NCBI GenBank assembly: GCA_009763385.1
Contig: VDCT01000090.1
Coordinates: 248,001-312,000 of the forward strand
From: Coix lacryma-jobi var. lacryma-jobi
Lineage: Eukaryota > Streptophyta > Magnoliopsida > Poales > Poaceae
Direction: 5' to 3'
Length of the DNA stretch: 64,000 nucleotides
Shown here: positions 1 to 10,386 of the stretch, in pieces
How the letters are laid out: each line of letters opens with the position of its first letter
How positions within the stretch are numbered: the first letter of the stretch is position 1
The notes under the pieces: generated by a model
Told to the model about the DNA's origin: nothing
The model's database searches: none
What the model saw: the letters and a program-made list of their open reading frames with translations, nothing else
Made by a program: the position numbers and the translations under genes

Positions 1-75
1 ATGAAATGCAAAAACTTAACCAGAGTAAAATAAAAGAAGTCGGTCTATGATACAAAACCCAAAATGTTCCCCCAA

Positions 76-719
76 CTAAAAGGGGAAACACACACCAAGC
101 TCACCTCTCAACCTAGCAAAGGTTGATTGGTCCAAAGGCTTGGTGAAAATATCTGCCAACTGAAAATGAGTATCGACATGGTGAAGGTCGATATCACCCT
201 TCTCATAGTGGTCTCGCAAGAAATGAAAGCGCACATCAATGTGTTTGGTCTTAGAATGCAACATGGGGTTCTTAGCAACGCTAATCGCACTCGTGTTGTC
301 ACAAGGCAATGGAACTCGAGAAAAACTCAGACCAAAATCACGCAAAGTGGCCATCATCCACAACAACTAAGAACAGCAACTAGCCGCAGCAACATATTCA
401 ACCTTTGTGGTAGACTGTGCGACACTAGACTACTTGCGAGAAGACCAAGATACAAGGGAAGAACCCAAAAACTGACAAGTCCCAGAAGTGGCTTTGCGCT
501 CGAGTCGGCAACCAGCAAAATCAGCATTCGAGTAACCACAAAGGGAGAGGGTGGAAGAAGCAGAATACCAAATCCTGAACTCAGGTGTGAAACAGAGATA
601 CCTCATAATGCGCTTGACCGCCTAACGGTGAGAAGTGCGCGACAACGCCTGAAAGCGTGTGCAAAGACACACCGCGAACTGAATGTCCAGGCGTGTCGTC
701 GTCAGGTACAGCAACGACC
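76..719 (-). pseudogene. Copia RNase H domain, 3' end of pol (copy A)
   Basis: The last 96 codons (76-366) are open and hold the copia RNase H hallmarks: CDNTSAISVAKNP, then KHIDVRFHFLRDHY, then ADIFTKPL near the C terminus. RNase H removes the RNA strand from the RNA-DNA hybrid during reverse transcription. Further upstream on the minus strand (367-719) the frame continues toward the GSS..SWSSRKQ and TTEAEY-type region but is crossed by in-frame stops. The domain is cut from the rest of pol by the solo LTR at 720-2657. The final stop lies at about 76, and the sequence below it resembles the post-pol untranslated region. Confidence 0.8.
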
Positions 720-983
720 TGAAGGACCGACAGTGCTACCAGAAAGCGACCAGAGGGGGGGTGAATGGGAGCTTCAAATTTTGTTTTCGAAAACTTGTTG
801 CCACTGTCCCGAGACTCAACCGCGAAAGCAAACCGTAGAGCTTGCTAGTGTCCACGACCCTAGATGTAGGGTGGATGCCTCCGAGAAGCACAGCGGGACA
901 CTATACAACCCTAGAAACTCAACACAAGGACGGGAATCGAATCCGACAAAGAACGAGCTAACTGCGGACGAGACTGCACAAAA

Positions 984-1275
984 CTAGCACTGTCCGGACT
1001 CTGCCTGCGTCCGGTCAAGCACCACCGGACGCGTCCGGTCGTGTGAAAGCCGTTTTGGGAGCTCTCTGTGTTGGACCGGACTCATGGAGTCAGAGCGTCT
1101 GGTCGCAACACTTAGCGTCCGGTCAACACAAAATGCAGGTGAACAGTAACCACAGTGCGTCCGGTCCTAGCGAAAACAGAGAGTCCGGTCGACCACGTGA
1201 AAAGTGTTTCTACTCGGCCTTCAACGACCGGACTCACAAGGAGCGTCCGGTCGATGATCAGAGAGCGTCCGATCA
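984..1275. repeat. Cluster of ACCGGACGC / GCGTCCGGT motifs in LTR
   Basis: The short motif GCGTCCGGTC or its complement recurs roughly ten times in about 290 bp. It includes a perfect 16 bp palindrome, ACCGGACGCGTCCGGT, at 1024-1039. The same motif family fills the matching part of the solo LTR at about 54890-55145. Its position in the LTR suggests an enhancer-like or structured segment, but that is inference. Confidence 0.7.
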
Positions 1276-2043
1276 CCCCGACTTTGAGCAGTCCGACCAC
1301 CGAATCAACTCGATCTCACCCAAAACAAAACCACTAGGGTTCAAACTTGGTGAGAGGAGTCATAGGGAGGATAGTGAGCTATCTCTAAGAGATCATGGCT
1401 CGAACCTATCTCCAAATCGATGAATCGATGAAATTCGGGGGAAAGGAGAAAAACTTAACCCGAAACGAAAATCGCTCGTTCTACTAGCTCGTGAGGTTAG
1501 AGGTGAATTCCTTCAGTGGAAACAAGTGCCTCATGATCTAGAACATCTTTGTTCAAATGGATTTGCAAACAACGCACTGAGCAAAGAGATCGAACGACGG
1601 GAAAAACGTGGAGAAAAGCAATTCGCGAAGAACACGAACAAAACACGAATCACAACCACGAATTTGCAACCGTGTGGCTACCACACGCTACAACAGTGAG
1701 ATTACGGTCTCACTTCCTCAAAATCTCCAGTACACAGAGGTATGGTTCTCTACGGATCTCAGCTAGCTACAACAGGGGATTGGGAGAGCAGGAAACCCTA
1801 GGTGCAAAGAGTAAAATGACTGAGATCGATGGGGAGGTGGGTGTCTCCCCCTACTTATCCTAATTCTAACTATTCCTAATTCCCACTCTACCCCTAACTA
1901 CTTACAGAGCGAACCAGCTAAACCCTAAGGTTATTCTGGACCAACTCAATGGTAGGTGGATCCGACGGCCACGCCCGCACAACTCATAGCGTTGCCTCGA
2001 CGCAACCTCCCGATTGCCGCCACGTGCCGCCACCGTTCTGCGC

Positions 2044-2280
2044 CCCCAGTTTTGTGGCCCAAACCGGGAAACCAGCCTTTCCAGCCAACCCCCGGTTTTG
2101 AGGCCCAAACAGGGAAACCAGCCCACCAGCATCTGAGTTTTGAGGCCCAAACTCAGCAAACCCGCAGCACCCAGGTTTTGAGGCCCAAACCTGGAAACCG
2201 TCCTCAGCCCGAGTTTTGTGACCAAACTCGGAAACCCTCAGCACCCTGGTTTTGAGGCCCAAACCTGGAAACCGTCCACT
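2044..2280. repeat. Tandem hairpin array in SIRE LTR (copy A)
   Basis: Six units of about 24 bp, each with an inverted repeat around a loop such as TGAGGCCC or TGTGGCCC. Stems include CTGAGTTT/AAACTCAG, CCAGGTTT/AAACCTGG and CCGAGTTT/AAACTCGG. Some units here have one stem mismatch. The same array occurs in the three other SIRE LTRs of the window. Confidence 0.8.
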
Positions 2281-2657
2281 CGATGGTTTTTCTCTGGCTC
2301 TACCACCAAACCGAAGCTGTAAAGGGGATGCACCTCCCGTGCACCCCGTCCACCGACACGTGTCCCCAAGTCCACGACTCAGGCAACACATGACCGCAAG
2401 TCTTCGCTCGTCGTTGTCCCAGGCTGTCAGCCACCACAGCTAATCCTCGGGCCACCGGTCCCTCAGTCCAAGCCTCATGTCCGCCCTTCGCCACTCTCGG
2501 TCCATCGGCACGACACGTCTCTACTTGACCTTCACCTTGCCTTTGATCACTGTATCCGTGCTCGACACCTGCACAACACAAGCCAAAGAACATGCGCATC
2601 ATCCCAGTTGACAATCACTCATCACTCAGAGACTCGGCATACACCCATGTATCCACA

Positions 2658-3494
2658 AGACTCGATCATACTCCGGTACTCCTTCTGGTCCACAGCTTCT
2701 CCATCCTTGTCCGCATCCAGGGCCATCGTGGTCGACATAGGTGTTGGAAGAGGCTTGGCCTCACCCATATCGAACTTCTTCAATATGTCCTTGGTGTACT
2801 TGCCCTAGTGCACGAACGTCCCCTCTCGGGATTGCTTGATTTGCAACCCGGGGAAAAATGTCAACTCGCCCATCATGCTCATCTCAAACTCCCTACTCAT
2901 AGTATCTGCAAACTTGGCAACCAAAGCATGAGAAGAACCATCGAAAATGATATCATCCACGTAAATCTGAACCAACAAAGTGTCATTGCCTTGCTTGAGG
3001 AGAAAAAGAGTTTTATCCACACATCCCATTTTAAAACCCTTAGCAAGCAAAAAGGTTTTCAACCTATCATACCAGGCTATAGGGTCTTGTTTCAAACCAT
3101 GCAAAGCTTTGTGAAGATTAAAAACATGGTTTGGAAACTTGGGATTTTCGAAACCGGGGGGTTGTTTCACGTACACCTCTTCTTCTATGTAGCCGTTTAG
3201 GAAGGCACTCTTGACATCCATTTGAAAAAGTTTGAAACCTTTGGATGTAGCAAAAGCCAAGAGAATCCTAATTGCCTCCAAACGAGCTATAGGAGCAAAA
3301 GTCTCCTCATAGTCTATCCCCTCCTTGTGACTATACCCCTGGGCTACAAGTCTGGCCTTGTTTCTCACAACATGGCCATCTTCTCCTTGTTTGTTTTTGA
3401 TAACCCATTTTGTCCCAATAGGGTGACACTCAGGAGGAAGAGGACAAAGAACCCAAACCCGATTTCTCTCAAAATTTTCAAGCTCCTCATGCAT
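2658..3494 (-). pseudogene. Copia reverse transcriptase domain (copy A)
   Basis: The longest open stretch is 2805-3494 (229 codons). Visible RT motifs are WVIKNKQGEDG..RNKARLVAQG, KLFQMDVKSAFLNGYIEEEVYVKQPPGF, LHGLKQ, and the catalytic YVDD box in QIYVDDIIF. The domain makes DNA from the element RNA in the virus-like particle. At about 2802 a CAG codon seen in the sister copy has become TAG. The rest of RT and the connection to RNase H run toward 2658, where the solo LTR interrupts. Confidence 0.85.
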
Positions 3495-4909
3495 GGCATT
3501 GACCCAATCCGAATCAGATAAAGCGTGTCCAACATCTAGGGGTTCAAAATCAGCAACAAACGCAGAGTGAGCAAAGTGAGAGATTTGTTATGACCTAGAC
3601 CGAGTGACGCGTTCGTGGATGTCGCCGATCATCTGTTGAGGTGGGTGTTGGCGCTCGATATGTCGTGGCGCCTCCCTAGCTGAAGTAACCTCCCCCACAA
3701 CAGTAGTTGGTGCTCGCTCGGGTACAAATGGTACAGCCCGAGGTGGTGGATCATACGACCCCCATGTAGTAGAAGAAGAAGGCTCGGGGCCACGTGCAGT
3801 CGTGGTCGAAGTCGACCCAATCGGCACAACAGGTGGAGGTAGTGCTGGATCATCAATCCCTTCAGCACCTTCTTCCTCATCATCAAAAAGAGGTTCGCTA
3901 ACCTCATGATCACCTGCACGCTCAAAACTAGAAGAAGGACAAAACACGGTCTCGTCGAAGGTGACATCGGATGTCTCCATGACTCGGTTAGTATCAAGGT
4001 TAAGTACACGATATGCACGAGTATGATTACCATAACCCAAAAATACACCGTCAGAAGAACGAGACTCAAACTTGTCCAAGTTGCCTTTCTTGAGTATAAA
4101 ACAGTGGCAACCAAAAACTCTAAAATAACTCACTTTCGGTTGCTTCCCAAATTGAAACTCATAAGAAGTTTTCTTCAAGAAAGCATGGAGAAAAATGCGA
4201 TTGGAAATGTAGCAAGCAGTGTTTATAGCCTCGGCCCAATACCGCCTAGGGGTCCTTTGCTCATCGAGCATCGTCCTGGCCATCTCTACAAGGGTCCAAT
4301 TTTTCCTCTCCACAACACCATTTTGTGGCGGTGTGTAGGGGGAGAAAACTGATGCTCTAAACCCAAAGAGTTACAAAACTTCTCAAAATCCGAGTTTTTA
4401 AACTCAGAACCATTATCGCTATGAATAGCTCTCATCGAGTTCTTAGGGAACTCGTTCTGAAGTCGCAAGATCAAATTGCGAACAAAAGTGAAAGTCTTAG
4501 TTTTCTCAGCTAAAAAGAAAACCCACGAATATCTCGAAAAGTCGTCAACAACAACAAGCACATACCACTTCCCACCAACCGAGCTCACCTGAGCCGGACT
4601 GACATGGTCCATATGCAAAAGCTCTCTAGGGTGCTTGGTCATAACTTGATTCATAGGATGGTGGGGAGCGGCAACCATTTTCCCATGTCTACAAAAATGG
4701 TAAACAAGATTCTTCTCCATGTGTAACTTGGGCAATCCTCGGATTAAGCAAAGTGAACTAAGCCTTGCAAGCAAGTCAAAGCTCAAGTGATCGAGCCTCC
4801 TATGCCACTTCCAAAGATCAGAGGAGGAGGGTCCAGCCAAAAGACAACGAGAAATGCCAAAAGGCTCCGAGAAGTTCGCACGAAAGACTTTCCCAAAGGG
4901 CGAAATCAA
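3495..4909 (-). pseudogene. Copia integrase and linker (copy A)
   Basis: Two overlapping frames. 4286-4909 holds the HHCC-type zinc region (WHRRLDHLS, CRHGK) and the start of the catalytic core (VVVDDFSRYSWVFF, HSDNGSEFKN). 3588-4313 holds ERKNWTLVEMARTMLDEQ and the GYG...RVLN region up to the acidic proline-rich linker before RT. A one-base loss near 4350, relative to the sister copy, shifts the frame between them. The core acidic residues of the D,D,E triad are visible in the two frames. Integrase would insert the cDNA into the chromosome; this copy cannot encode a whole one. 3495-3587 is linker. Confidence 0.8.
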
Positions 4910-4932
4910 ACATACAAGATTGCCCTGAGGAT

Positions 4933-5250
4933 CTAAAATACGACTGAGATTGGGCTTAAAACGAATCTCATAGTCGTCATCAAAGAGTTACGAAACAGAA
5001 AGACGGTTAAAATGCAAGTTAGAGACAAGAGCAACATCACGCAACACAAAGTGCTCATTAACTCGCACAGACCCATGAGACAACACTTTACCTTTGCTAT
5101 TGTCGCCGAAGGTGATAAACTCCTTTCCGGCAACCGGACTAAGACTGGAGAACCACTTGGGGTTTCCGGTCATATGCCTTGAGCACCCGGAATCCACCAA
5201 CCAAACGTTCTCCAATCGCCTTACCTACATCAATAAAAAGACATAGGGTG
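4933..5250 (-). pseudogene. Copia aspartic protease domain (copy A)
   Basis: The frame at 4988-5215 reads WLVDSGCSRHMTG, the copia protease active site (DSG), followed by the FGDNSKGKV and DVALVSNLHFNRLSVS segments typical of this family. It lacks an upstream ATG: the Gag frame ends with a stop just before and the protease lies in another frame, exactly as in the copy at 44985. The segment downstream (4933-4987) is out of frame. The protease would cut the Gag-Pol polyprotein. Confidence 0.75.
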
Positions 5251-6062
5251 AGCATATGGTCCAACACTAGGGTGAGTAAAATGGGAAGTGTACCAGTGTT
5301 GGGCCGGCTGCTCAAAAGACCAATTAGTAGGAAAACCATTCCTAGCACGCCTACGGGGAAAGCGATCACCACGTATAGGAAAACGTGGTCCGCTAAGGGA
5401 AGAGCGTCCATCGCGATAGTCAAAACGTGGTGGGGGTAACGCTCAACAACAAAGCCACCGCCACGGGGTCCATAGCCCACAAAAGCAGGCTCCCGCCGGG
5501 CACGACCTCCTTGTGGCCTAGGACCTTGAGGCATTGGACCTCTAGGCCTAGCACCCCTCATTTGAACCCTCAGCGCATGTACATCATGGAAGGGATGGTA
5601 CATGTCCGAGTTGTTCAACATTGGTGGCATAGTGTCTAGCTTGTTCCTGAGGTGGTTTGGTTTTGGAGCCCATGTTTGTTTCTTGGGTGGAGCTCTTGGA
5701 GGTTCCACAAACACTCCATCCTTGATGTTAGGTTTGAGAGGCTCTTTGAGTGGAATCTTGGTCAGTTTGGAAGTAGTGGTGGAGTTGGGCTTCTCACTCG
5801 GCTTAAGACCACTAAACACTCCAACCTCCCCGAAAGATGTAGCACACTCAACACCCTGAGCAAAACCAACACCAGGACCTCCAGCAGCATGTTTGAACTA
5901 GGCAATTATCATCCCAAGCTGCGGCTCACCATAAGACACCCATGACAAGATGGTTTGAAGGTATGTGTTTTCTTCCTCGGTTTGCATCTTGTCATGCTGC
6001 ACGTTTGCAATCTCCATTTCCAAACCCTCACACAAGGCACACCTAGACACACAAGTGCTACC
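5251..6062 (-). pseudogene. C-terminal Gag region of copia (copy A)
   Basis: Fragments of the long SIRE Gag C-terminal half: proline- and lysine-rich stretch (GLKPSEKPNSTTTSKLTKIP), the MYHPFHDVHALRVQ segment, and an arginine-glycine-rich part (RPRGPMPQGPRPQGGRARRE). Compared with the sister copy the second CHC knuckle region (about 45400-45520 there) has been deleted, since LDTMPPM joins directly to NNSDMYHPFHDVH. Frames are broken in several places. It continues on the far side of the solo LTR at 6063-8022. Confidence 0.7.
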
Positions 6063-8022
6063 TGTTGGTAGTTCTTAACTTCACTAAACATAGATCTAGG
6101 CAACTATCCCCGGTAACGGCCCAGAAATGCTTGTTGACACTTGCTAACGTCGTTACTAGGAGTATACTATGGAATCTATCCCTGGCAACGACGCCAGAAA
6201 TGCTTGTAGCAAGTCCAGTCACTATACCTAAAGGAGTGAAGCTAAAGCAGCTATCTACTAATGTTAAATGGGGTTGTCAATCCCGACACTAGTAGGAGCT
6301 ACCTAGAGAGATTGCAATCTACCTAGAGGAGATTCTGCAAGCGCACAGAACTATCATAGTAGCACTTCGCCTGGGAGTACTAGGTGTCAATTTATTTGAT
6401 CCCAAAGGAAGGCTAGGGTGGTGTATGAGTCATGTCAAGGAGGGGATGAGAGTCGAAGAATAAGAAAGGGAAAAGGAGAGAAGAGAAGAGAGGAGATGAA
6501 AGGCTAGAAAGAATTTATGAGTGGATAGGTAAGGATGAATTGAATGGTTAAGGTAAGGTGGATAGACAGGTAGATAGGGGGAATAAGATAACTAAGGATA
6601 ACTAATATAACTAACTAATAACTAATAACTACTCCTAGATAACTACGAAGCAAGATAGGCAAATGCCAAATAAGCAACCAAGTTAAGTATAGTTTTATTT
6701 CTATCTTGTCAAGTACCGAGGCGTACTAGCCTTTACCACTGACTTAGATTGAATGCTAGCACAACGAGCCTTACTGTTAAACTAGACCAACTATGTGGTG
6801 GAATTCAAGGCGCACAGGGCTGTCACCACCTGCTTGCTACCACAGCTATTCGGGGGTCTAGCCGTATCTGAAGGTAAGTCTATAACTAAGCACCACGCCT
6901 AATTATATTCTAACTATCTCTATCCTGGCCTAGAATAGAGACACCCTTGTGGACGTCAGAGCAAATACTTGACTTAATGAGATAAACACTAAACTAACTA
7001 AGCAACCTATTGGCAAAGATCAAACACTAAGCACACTAGAGATTAACTACTATGGCTAAGTGAATTGAACTGTAGGATAGCTAGGTACTCAAGCAATCAA
7101 TCACTACTCAATATTGGTAAGTATAATAAAGTAATACTTGAAATGACGAACTAGAATATAGTAAAGTGCTTGAGTTACAAGAGCAAAACCTGAACCGGAG
7201 ATGAAGGAAGACTCTTCCCAACTCCGGGACCGATTACTCACACGCTTCTACTCTTGAGCTAAGCCTTGAGCAGCGCTTCTGCGAGGGCAATGAGGCAAGG
7301 ATGCCTTGCTCTACTAGCTACCTACTTGCCTAAGCTTGGCTAAATCCTAAGCTATTAGCTCTCTAGCTTTAGCCTTGCTTTCCTCTTTGCTTCTTCCTTC
7401 CTTTCCTTGCTTGAAATGAAGTGACGCGTCCAGGGGGTATTTATAGCCCAAGTGAGTGAGGGGGGTACTTATAGAGGGCAGCCAACCGACCTAGGGCAAA
7501 CCCTAGTGGCGGGCGCCAGCCCTAGGTGGCGGCCGCCACCCCCGTGGCCCTTGGATGCACCATCATTGATCCTACTGTCTCCAGGGTCTCCTCCAAGGCG
7601 GTTCCAAGGTTGTTTGCATTTCCAAATAACCGTCACATGGGCAATTAGGCCATGATCCACGTGACATCTCTTCTTAGCCCTCCGATGCCACCGACCTAGT
7701 GACCAAGGGCTAAGATTTGGCCCTGGGGTGGTCACACGGATCAGTGACGTGGCAGGGGAGAGTTTGGGCCTCTCCCTGGTGGCGGGCGCCACCTAGGGGT
7801 GGCGGGCGCCACCCCACTAGGGCCCAAATGGGTCCTGGTGAGTGGGCTCGGCCCCTGGTGGGTCCATTCTCCAAATTTGGTCCAAATCCTGCATTCAAAT
7901 AAAAATCTATGGACATGTGGAATTTAGTTAGTTTGAAACCTATTTGACTACTTTTCATGCCTTTTTGTTGAATTTTTGGGTAAAATGTTGATGGTAAAAC
8001 AAGTGTTTAAGGACCATCAACA
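6063..8022 (-). mobile_element. Solo LTR of the Athila-like family
   Basis: About 1.96 kb, the reverse complement of the LTRs at 15891-17877 and 21613-23593, with ends TGTTGGTAG and CCATCAACA. It is flanked by perfect 5 bp duplications CTACC (6058-6062 and 8023-8027), and removing it rejoins the copia Gag frame of copy A, so it is a clean insertion followed by LTR-LTR recombination. On the minus strand a TATAAATA box lies at 7439-7446. The end at 6063-6200 carries two extra primer-site-like copies, as in the full element. Confidence 0.92.
7439..7446 (-). promoter_or_regulatory. TATA box of Athila-like solo LTR
   Basis: TATAAATA on the minus strand in the context CTATAAATACCCCC, followed by a GC-poor stretch ending in AAGCAAGGAAAG-like repeats. 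The same context is found in both LTRs of the full element (16437 and 22167), so this is the family promoter. Confidence 0.7.
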
Positions 8023-8567
8023 CTACCCGAGCTGGCCTTCTCAAGAGACACAATCTTGGCATTCTTCTCTACCAACTCGGATTGCAAGCCTGCACAAGAC
8101 TTGCACGCACCCAACAACCCTGGTCTAGCCTTCAGCTCATCCATCTCTCCAACCAACGCAACATACTTCCCCCTCAAAGTGAGAAGGTCAGTCATGTGCT
8201 TGGAGCACATCTCACACTCATCCTCCTTAGTCACGACAATGGTGGACTTGACAGACTCAAGCTCCTTCATCGTGTCCTCCCACTTCTGCCTAATCTCCTT
8301 CCTCTCTCTAGCAGCATGCCTAAGCAGCTTATCTTGACTAAGGAGGCAACAGCAAGTTTATCGACCTCAGCAGCAAGCTCATCGGGGGTCTGTGATACCT
8401 GGGAAGTGTCGTCGTCGTCGTTCCGAGGGATTTCCTCCAGCTCGCCGTTGACCTCATTGTCGAGGGCCATGGTGTAGAAACCCTCGTTGTCGGCGAAAAA
8501 AGCACGATGCTCGGCCTGGGCCTTCTCCAAGTACTTCTCCTTGATGTACTCCTTGTTGAAGCCGCTC
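8023..8567 (-). pseudogene. Central Gag region of copia (copy A), truncated
   Basis: Continues copia Gag on the other side of the solo LTR. Visible are the coiled-coil-like part (MKELESVKSTIVVTKEDECEMC, LTLRGKYVALVGEMDELKA), the acidic ELEEIPRNDDDDTSQVSQTPDELAAEV segment and KEYIKEKYLEKAQAEHRAFFA. Relative to the sister Gag about 50 codons are missing between two FFA motifs, an in-frame loss at a short direct repeat. The similarity stops at about 8567, the truncation point of copy A. Confidence 0.75.
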
Positions 8568-8852
8568 CTCAATGGGTACTTCATAGAGCATGCACAGGCA
8601 TCGCAATGCCTTGTGGGCTATAGATTGGTAGGTGTCGGTGAAGCGAAATCCTGTTGTGGTCATACTCCAGGCTCCAACATCGAGGAAGTCCTTACTCTTG
8701 CCGATGCAGACAGTGACTTCACAGCGTTTGATGTCGTGTTCTTCATACTCGGGGCGCTCGGTGATTCTGAGTTTCTGTGTTGCGGTGTAGAGGAGCTTAG
8801 GAAATCCTTCTACGTCCAGGCAAAAGCTACTAGTCCAAACTCCTTCAGTCAT
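8568..8852 (-). pseudogene. Fragment of a grass repeat-associated protein, unknown function
   Basis: Minus-strand frame starting ATG at 8850-8852: TEGVWTSSFCLDVEGF, YTATQKLRITERPEYEEHD, RCEVTVCIGKS, WSMTTTGFRFTDTYQSIAHKALRCLC. I recall this sort of domain from unclassified transposon-associated hypothetical proteins in grasses, but I cannot name the family. The frame then runs, without a stop, into copia Gag DNA, so the end of the apparent ORF (8454) is an accident of the junction at about 8567. No intact start context or partner domains are visible. Confidence 0.4.
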
Positions 8853-9331
8853 CTTGGTTGTGAGGATTTGTGGCTAGGGTGTGCAGTTGATTTTGTGAGT
8901 GTGGGGCTCTTGCACAAAGTAAGTGATGGCTGGTGGAAGATGGTTCTGTGAGTTTGTGTTGATGAAGGCTGGTAGGAATGGCTCTATATAGTGGGTTTGA
9001 GCGAGGCTTGTATGAGAAGCTTGGCTGAGATTTTTATCGGGTAGCGGGGAAGGTGGTTGCTGGTTCTAGTGGTGTGGTCAAAAGGGAGGTGGGTTGTGAT
9101 AGCGTGGCAGTCTGATGGGAAGTTATGGTATGGGTGTGATTGACGGTGGATATCGGGACTTTTGCCATTTGAGTCAGCGAGGTGAGAAAATAAATTAGAG
9201 GGAGTCCTTATTTGCACTTTCATGGACTCGCAATATTATTAGCGCCATTTTTCTCTTTCTTCTTTTCTTTTCCATAACTTGAGCCAAAAAAATCTTCTAA
9301 CTTTTATTTTGCCCTTTTCTTTACAAATAAC
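8853..9331. other. Non-coding stretch, old repeat relic
   Basis: No convincing frame. 8984-9223 on the minus strand has a short open stretch that resembles the one at 11773-12063 (shared SNLFSHLA/SNFFPHLA start and HPYHNF/YPYHNL), so the two places are probably diverged copies of one repeat. The remainder is AT-rich and unassigned. Confidence 0.4.
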
Positions 9332-9526
9332 TCAAGGCTCCTTGTAGGGTAATGGACGTGAACAAAGCATAAGCAATACAATTGATCCTACTAGGAGAGG
9401 AGCTAAGATGGCAAAGACGGTGATGGTGAGCTCATCTTCGTCTAAGCACATCTTGGGTGGATCACTTCTTGCTTCTAGTAGCTTGCTTCTTCTTCTTCTT
9501 CTTGTTGATTCTCCAGTAATCCTCAA
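9332..9526 (-). CDS. Small ORF with one hydrophobic segment, unknown
   Basis: Sixty-four codons. After a basic N-terminal part (STRRRRRSKLLEA) a segment TITVFAILAPLLVGSIVLLM looks like a single membrane-spanning helix of about 20 residues, then CSRPLPYKEP and stop. The arginine run comes from a (CTT)n microsatellite on the plus strand (9487-9503), which argues against a real N terminus; an internal ATG before CLDEDELT is an alternative. I do not recognise it. It lies in old repeat DNA and may not be expressed. Confidence 0.2.
   Translation of the reverse strand: MRITGESTRRRRRSKLLEARSDPPKMCLDEDELTITVFAILAPLLVGSIVLLMLCSRPLPYKEP
9487..9503. repeat. (CTT)n microsatellite
   Basis: Short uninterrupted CTT run on the plus strand. 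Confidence 0.8.
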
Positions 9527-10369
9527 CTAGTGGCACTCTTCTTCGGGCTTTTCTTGAATTCCTAGATCAATTCACCTCTTGATCATGGGGCTTATTCGGT
9601 GGATTAGCACTGATTTGGGGCTTGTGTTGTGGCGAAGGGCAGCTGAGGGGGTTCTTTTATAGGCGTTGATGGCGGTGGTGTTGGGGCGTCGGTGCGTGAC
9701 ACAATCGGGGGCAGTGAGCGGTGCGGGGCAAAGGGCATCGTCGTCGTGGGGGAAAGCAGCAGTGGCAGCATCGGGAGTGGGTGACGGTGACAGCGACAGC
9801 ACGACGGCGTTGGTCGTGGGCGGTGGTGCACTCAGGGGACAGCACTACGACGAAGGTGATGGCACCAACAGTCGCTGCTCAGCGCGAACATGAGGATCAG
9901 CTGCGTGCGTGGTGTCCACGACTTTTGTCGATGGTCTTCTTTGCACAACTTCTTCTTTTCTTTTTTTTGGAGAAGAGGATGAGAGGGAAGAGTATACGAG
10001 AAGAAAGGATCTACAAAATTTTGATAAGAGGGAAAAGCACAAGGTGAGGAACAGGGTCTATTCCTAACATAGAGAGATAGAGAAGAGAAAGCATAGGTGG
10101 GGAAGGGGCAGTTGTAACTAAAACAAATGAGGATCGGTTTTTATTCGTATAAAAGGATTTCCTAATTTTTATACTACACTAACATTACTACTCGTATCTT
10201 TTGAAGGGGGTGAGTGGAGATAGAAAAGTTGTTTTCGAAATAGAAGGTCAAGGAAAGGTGAGAGACAAGATATATAAGCAATAGTTTTCAAAAAAAGGAT
10301 TTTACGAAGAGAAAAGAAGCATTTCTAACTAACGGCCATGTTAAAGTTTTGTCCTACAGTCCAAGTATG
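9527..10369. other. Non-coding region next to a primer-binding site
   Basis: GC-rich GGTGGTG/GCGGTGG-type low-complexity sequence at about 9640-9890, then AG-rich and AT-rich DNA to 10369. If the PBS at 10370-10381 is real, this is the leader of a minus-strand element whose body has been lost or replaced. Overlapping short frames here are compositional. Confidence 0.35.
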
Positions 10370-10381
10370 GCTCTGATACCA
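10370..10381 (-). other. Primer-binding site, tRNA-iMet type
   Basis: The plus strand reads GCTCTGATACCA, i.e. TGGTATCAGAGC on the minus strand, the classic initiator-Met tRNA primer site. It lies five bases outside the LTR that begins at 10387, so it marks a minus-strand retroelement whose 5' LTR is 10387 to about 11700. Confidence 0.75.
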
Positions 10382-10386
10382 TCCTA

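Larger units (their letters stand above)
720..2657 (-). mobile_element. Solo LTR of SIRE copia, subfamily A
   Basis: About 1.94 kb, running from TGAAGGACCG on the plus strand to TATCCACA. It matches the LTRs at 38171-40251 and 60903-62984 and the solo LTR at 53431-55415 in overall order. It sits alone inside copia pol with no internal region, so it is the relic of LTR-LTR recombination. The flanks CGACC (715-719) and AGACT (2658-2662) are a decayed 5 bp target duplication; removing the LTR restores the sequence found in the other copia copy. It belongs with the copy at 53431: both carry many ACCGGACGC motifs, where the other two LTRs carry GCGGACTGTCCGC. Confidence 0.85.
1..8567 (-). mobile_element. 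Degenerate SIRE-lineage Ty1/copia element, copy A
   Basis: Minus-strand copia body read from right to left: Gag, protease, integrase, reverse transcriptase, RNase H, the order of Ty1/copia. It parallels the better preserved copy at 38171-62984. The left (3') end runs out of the window, so its 3' LTR is not seen. The right (5') end stops within Gag at about 8567, where an unrelated sequence begins, so the Gag N terminus, primer site and 5' LTR are missing. Two solo LTRs interrupt it (720-2657, 6063-8022). The frames carry many stops and shifts, and I see no way it could be active. SIRE assignment rests on the long Gag with a second region rich in CHC motifs and on the match to the LTR-bearing copy. 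Confidence 0.85.

Noticed and set aside
127..987. 286-codon plus-strand frame
   Set aside because: It is antisense to copia RNase H and then crosses into a solo LTR; no motif and no conserved start.
1956..2391. Frames with repeated PKPGN / FGPQN units in SIRE LTRs
   Set aside because: The apparent protein repeat is a by-product of the tandem hairpin array read in frame; it is present on both strands and in all LTR copies.
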